Below, in pieces: positions 7,920 to 9,852 of a stretch of 9,852 nucleotides of DNA. This DNA is from Lachnospiraceae bacterium (GTDB lineage: Bacteria; Bacillota; Clostridia; Lachnospirales; Lachnospiraceae). Each line of letters starts with the position of its first letter. Position 1 is the stretch's first letter. Under the pieces are notes generated by a model. It saw only the letters and a list, made by a program, of their open reading frames with translations, searched no databases and was not told where the DNA came from. A program made the position numbers and the translations under genes. The stretch covers positions 1 to 9,852 of the forward strand of contig DNAD01000110.1 in the NCBI GenBank assembly GCA_003484785.1. Reading direction: 5' to 3'.

Positions 7920-7932
7920 CCATATATATGGT
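7919..7932. promoter_or_regulatory. 14-bp perfect palindrome, candidate operator
   Basis: ACCATATATATGGT is exactly self-complementary over 14 bp. It lies between the promoters, touching the -35 of the inner leftward promoter and about 24 bp upstream of the -35 of the rightward promoter. This fits a binding site for a dimeric regulator, but no regulator gene is in the window and the AT core could arise by chance in AT-rich spacer. Confidence 0.4.
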
Positions 7933-7949
7933 TTTCAGGCATGAAACCA
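7929..7949. promoter_or_regulatory. Second dyad, TGGTTT-N9-AAACCA, sharing a half-site with the palindrome
   Basis: TGGTTT (7929-7934) and AAACCA (7944-7949) are inverted repeats separated by 9 nt. The left half overlaps the right end of the 14-bp palindrome (TGGT is used by both). In a leftward transcript from the outer promoter the two structures would be mutually exclusive. It could equally be an operator dyad in DNA. No known regulator consensus is recognised. Confidence 0.35.
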
Positions 7950-7956
7950 CATCATC

Positions 7957-7985
7957 TTGATTATATCAGTCTTATAAATTATAAT
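7957..7985 (+). promoter_or_regulatory. Promoter for the GT-C glycosyltransferase gene
   Basis: -35 TTGATT (7957-7962) and a consensus -10 TATAAT (7980-7985) are separated by an ideal 17-nt spacer. Predicted start is about 7992, giving a leader of roughly 29 nt before ATG 8021. Its -10 overlaps, on the other strand, the -10 of a leftward promoter. Confidence 0.65.
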
Positions 7986-8006
7986 CTATAGAAGATTTAT
8001 TGTAAA
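7978..8006 (-). promoter_or_regulatory. Outer promoter for the leftward glycan operon, overlapping the rightward promoter
   Basis: Minus strand: -35 TTTACA (8006-8001), 17-nt spacer, -10 TATAAT (7983-7978). The match is 11 of 12 consensus bases. Predicted start is near 7971, giving a leader of about 158 nt that contains the dyads and the hairpin. It shares the 8-bp symmetric core ATTATAAT (7978-7985) with the rightward promoter. A further extended -10 (TGATATAAT, hexamer 7965-7960) lies just downstream and could add a weaker start. Confidence 0.55.
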
Positions 8007-8020
8007 GCGCAGGGGGATTT

Positions 8021-9805
8021 ATGGAATTTTCAGAATCATCGTTACCATCCACAGCAGGTGAGGCAGTAAACAGCAGCTCTCCGTCATACTCCGCGTTGGA
8101 GCTGTCAGAGTCGGATGCCTGCTCCGGGGGTGAAGGCAGAGACGACGGGACGCCTTACCAAAAGGGCTTTAAAGGTATTCTGCGCCGTATGCTGCCCTGT
8201 TTCCTTCTGCTCGTCATTTCGGCAGTCTTCCTTTTGATCTTTTCTCTCTGGACCAGCCCTTTTTACAGACACTGGTACGGCTGTGACTGCAGCTTCTTTA
8301 CAATGGTCGGCCGGGGAATAACGGAGGGGATGGTGCCTTACCGCGATTTTTTCGATCTCAAGGGCCCGTATTTTTTCTTTATAGAGGCCCTGGGACAGCT
8401 TCTCCACAGTGACCGCCTCGGGATCTACCTGATCCAGATCCCTTTCTTGTGGGCCAGCCTGATCCTCGTATATAAGCTCTGCGGGCTTTATCTTACCCGG
8501 GGAAAGACTGTAGCGGTTCTTATCATCTTTCTTTTCGGACATATTTCCATCCTCTGGGGAGGCAATACCCTTGAGGAATACATGCTTCCGCTCAATCTGC
8601 TGGTTATCTGGCTGGCGGTCAGATATCTGAAGCTCAATTCCCTTAAAAAGGACAGCATACCCGGATATCTCCCTTTTGTTGCAGGGATCTGCTTCGGCAT
8701 CATGCTGTTTGCCAAGGTTACGGTAGCATCGCCCATCCTTGGCGTCTGCGCGGGGCTCGGCATCGCCCTGCTTGCCTACAGACGCTATGCGGAGCTTTTA
8801 AAGGCTGTCCTTTTGTTCATCGTAGGAGCACTTCTTGCGGCCGTCCCCATGCTGCTCTTTTTCTACTTGCACGGCAGCCTCTCCGAGATGTTTTACTGTG
8901 TATTTAAGTTTGCTTTTCTTAGGTCGGTGGATTTTTCCGATCCCTTCTCGCTCAAATGGGAGCTCAAGCTTGCAGCCTGCTTCCTGGGTCTTTTTACGGC
9001 CATTTTTCATATACCCGTTTCGGAAAAGGATCCGGTTCCGAAGGCTTCCGAAACGGACACCCCGGATGAAGGGCCTCAGTATTCCGCAAAATACGCCTTA
9101 AGAAGGGCTGCGGGATGGATAAGGCGCAGATATACCGGTGCATCCTACCGCCGGATCCCCATCGAGCTCTGTCTTATCCTGATATTCATGTCCCTCTTTA
9201 CCTATATCCTTCTCCATCTGGGCAATCCCTGGATCTATTATTTCATGACGACGGAGCCGATCCTGGTGCTGTCCTGTGTACTGCTTTTTTCGATATATGA
9301 TCCCCTCGTGCTGTTTTCCTCTCTGAGGCAGGCCGTGTGCCTTATTACCCTCGGAGTCTATATCTTCGGCTTCGGGATGTCGAGCCTTGATACGATACAG
9401 ACCTTTCTCTATGACAGGGACAACTACTGGTATGAGAAATATTATCAGGATGCGCAGAATATCGCTCTCCTGATACCGGAGGTGGAAAGAGACAGCGTTT
9501 TCTCCTTTGATATAGACATGACCTTTTTTGAAGCCACCCGGATAATGCCCTGCAACAGGTATCAGATCAACCTCCAGTTCTTTATCGCCCTTAACCCGGA
9601 AATAGAGACCGAGCTTATGGATTTCTTTGAAAAGACCCCTCCGAAATGGATGGTTATAAGCGAGACTCTGGATCAGTATCTGCCGCAGTTCTGGGAGGTC
9701 ATCATGAAAAAATACCACTGCCTCTACTTTAACGAAGCAGGCTGCCTCTATATCCTCAACGATTCCGACGGCAGCTATTCCAGGGGCGTCCGGGTCGTTG
9801 AATAA
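8021..9805 (+). CDS. Polytopic GT-C (ArnT/PMT-like) membrane glycosyltransferase
   Basis: 594 residues. The family uses polyprenyl-phosphate sugars to glycosylate acceptors on the outer face of the membrane. A hydrophilic Ser/Glu/Gly-rich tail (1-50) precedes the first membrane segment (about 57-79). The first outer loop holds the GT-C signature: Asp89 in YGCDCSFF, then GITEGMVPYRDFFDLKGP (99-116). A further NTLEEYMLP (182-190) is typical of the bacterial family. About 11-12 hydrophobic segments follow up to residue 455, interrupted by a charged loop of about 48 residues (332-380). The last ~140 residues form a soluble, probably outward domain. ATG 8021 is preceded by AGGGGG at 8011-8016 and a good promoter; Met57 has no ribosome site. 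Divergent from the glycan operon, it may decorate that glycan after flipping (inference). Sugar and acceptor are unknown; a protein O-glycosylation role is also possible. Confidence 0.85.
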   Translation: MEFSESSLPSTAGEAVNSSSPSYSALELSESDACSGGEGRDDGTPYQKGFKGILRRMLPCFLLLVISAVFLLIFSLWTSPFYRHWYGCDCSFFTMVGRGITEGMVPYRDFFDLKGPYFFFIEALGQLLHSDRLGIYLIQIPFLWASLILVYKLCGLYLTRGKTVAVLIIFLFGHISILWGGNTLEEYMLPLNLLVIWLAVRYLKLNSLKKDSIPGYLPFVAGICFGIMLFAKVTVASPILGVCAGLGIALLAYRRYAELLKAVLLFIVGALLAAVPMLLFFYLHGSLSEMFYCVFKFAFLRSVDFSDPFSLKWELKLAACFLGLFTAIFHIPVSEKDPVPKASETDTPDEGPQYSAKYALRRAAGWIRRRYTGASYRRIPIELCLILIFMSLFTYILLHLGNPWIYYFMTTEPILVLSCVLLFSIYDPLVLFSSLRQAVCLITLGVYIFGFGMSSLDTIQTFLYDRDNYWYEKYYQDAQNIALLIPEVERDSVFSFDIDMTFFEATRIMPCNRYQINLQFFIALNPEIETELMDFFEKTPPKWMVISETLDQYLPQFWEVIMKKYHCLYFNEAGCLYILNDSDGSYSRGVRVVE

Positions 9806-9852
9806 AAAATACGTGGGCTGCCCGAACGTTACCATTCACGGGTCATGGAATA
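9798..9852 (+). other. Open frame at the right edge, possible start of a following gene
   Basis: After the TAA at 9803-9805 the remaining 47 nt contain no hairpin or T-run terminator. A frame from TTG 9798 (8-nt overlap with the GT-C gene), or from GTG 9813 in the same frame, stays open to the edge, reading KKYVGCPNVTIHGSWN. AGGGGCG at 9782-9788 is a possible but loosely spaced ribosome site. An ATG at 9845 in another frame has none. Too short to call a gene. Confidence 0.2.

Noticed and set aside
9098..9835. Minus-strand open frame of 245 codons opposite the GT-C gene
   Set aside because: It lies wholly antisense to a convincing membrane protein with family motifs, has no recognisable domain, no ribosome site, and a low-complexity composition typical of a reverse-complement shadow.
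1..9852. Mobile element, CRISPR, toxin-antitoxin or defence system
   Set aside because: I found no transposase, integrase, direct-repeat array, terminal inverted repeats or nuclease motifs. The small first gene has no toxin or antitoxin features that I recognise.

Overview
The window is a stretch of surface-glycan genes from what looks like a low-to-mid GC Gram-positive anaerobe, most likely a member of the Clostridia and probably Lachnospiraceae. This placement is an inference from four things: good Shine-Dalgarno sites, purine-rich coding strands with frequent ATA, AGA and AGG codons, a DUF6508-type gene, and glycosyltransferase (GT) sequence styles common in that group. The sequence shows no species marker.

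Layout. Six tightly packed genes run leftward (minus strand) from about 7813 to beyond the left edge. In transcription order they are: a small DUF6508-like cytosolic protein; a 760-residue protein made of two fused GT4/GT-B glycosyltransferase modules; a single GT4 glycosyltransferase; a fused permease-ATPase ABC exporter of the lipid-oligosaccharide flippase type; a GT2 glycosyltransferase; and a surface-carbohydrate biosynthesis protein cut by the left edge. Gaps are 7 to 22 nt and one pair overlaps by 22 nt, so they form one operon. A divergent plus-strand gene (8021-9805) encodes a polytopic GT-C/ArnT-like membrane glycosyltransferase. It ends 47 nt before the right edge.

The only sizeable non-coding stretch is 7814-8020, between the divergent genes, and it is dense with signals. 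Two oppositely oriented sigma-A-type promoters overlap face to face and share the symmetric core ATTATAAT. A second leftward promoter has an extended -10. There is a 14-bp perfect palindrome, a partly overlapping second dyad, and a long hairpin that would sit at the very 5' end of the leftward transcript made from the inner promoter.

How the genes may work together (inference). The cytosolic GTs would build a lipid-linked oligosaccharide, the ABC exporter would flip it, and the GT-C enzyme would add sugars outside the membrane from a polyprenyl-linked donor. No initiating sugar-phosphate transferase, polymerase, ligase or nucleotide-sugar gene is in the window, so the product cannot be named and the cluster probably continues to the left. 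I see no mobile element, CRISPR array, tRNA or rRNA. Individual families are known types. The less ordinary points are the fused double GT, the DUF6508 gene at the head of the operon, and the architecture of the divergent control region.
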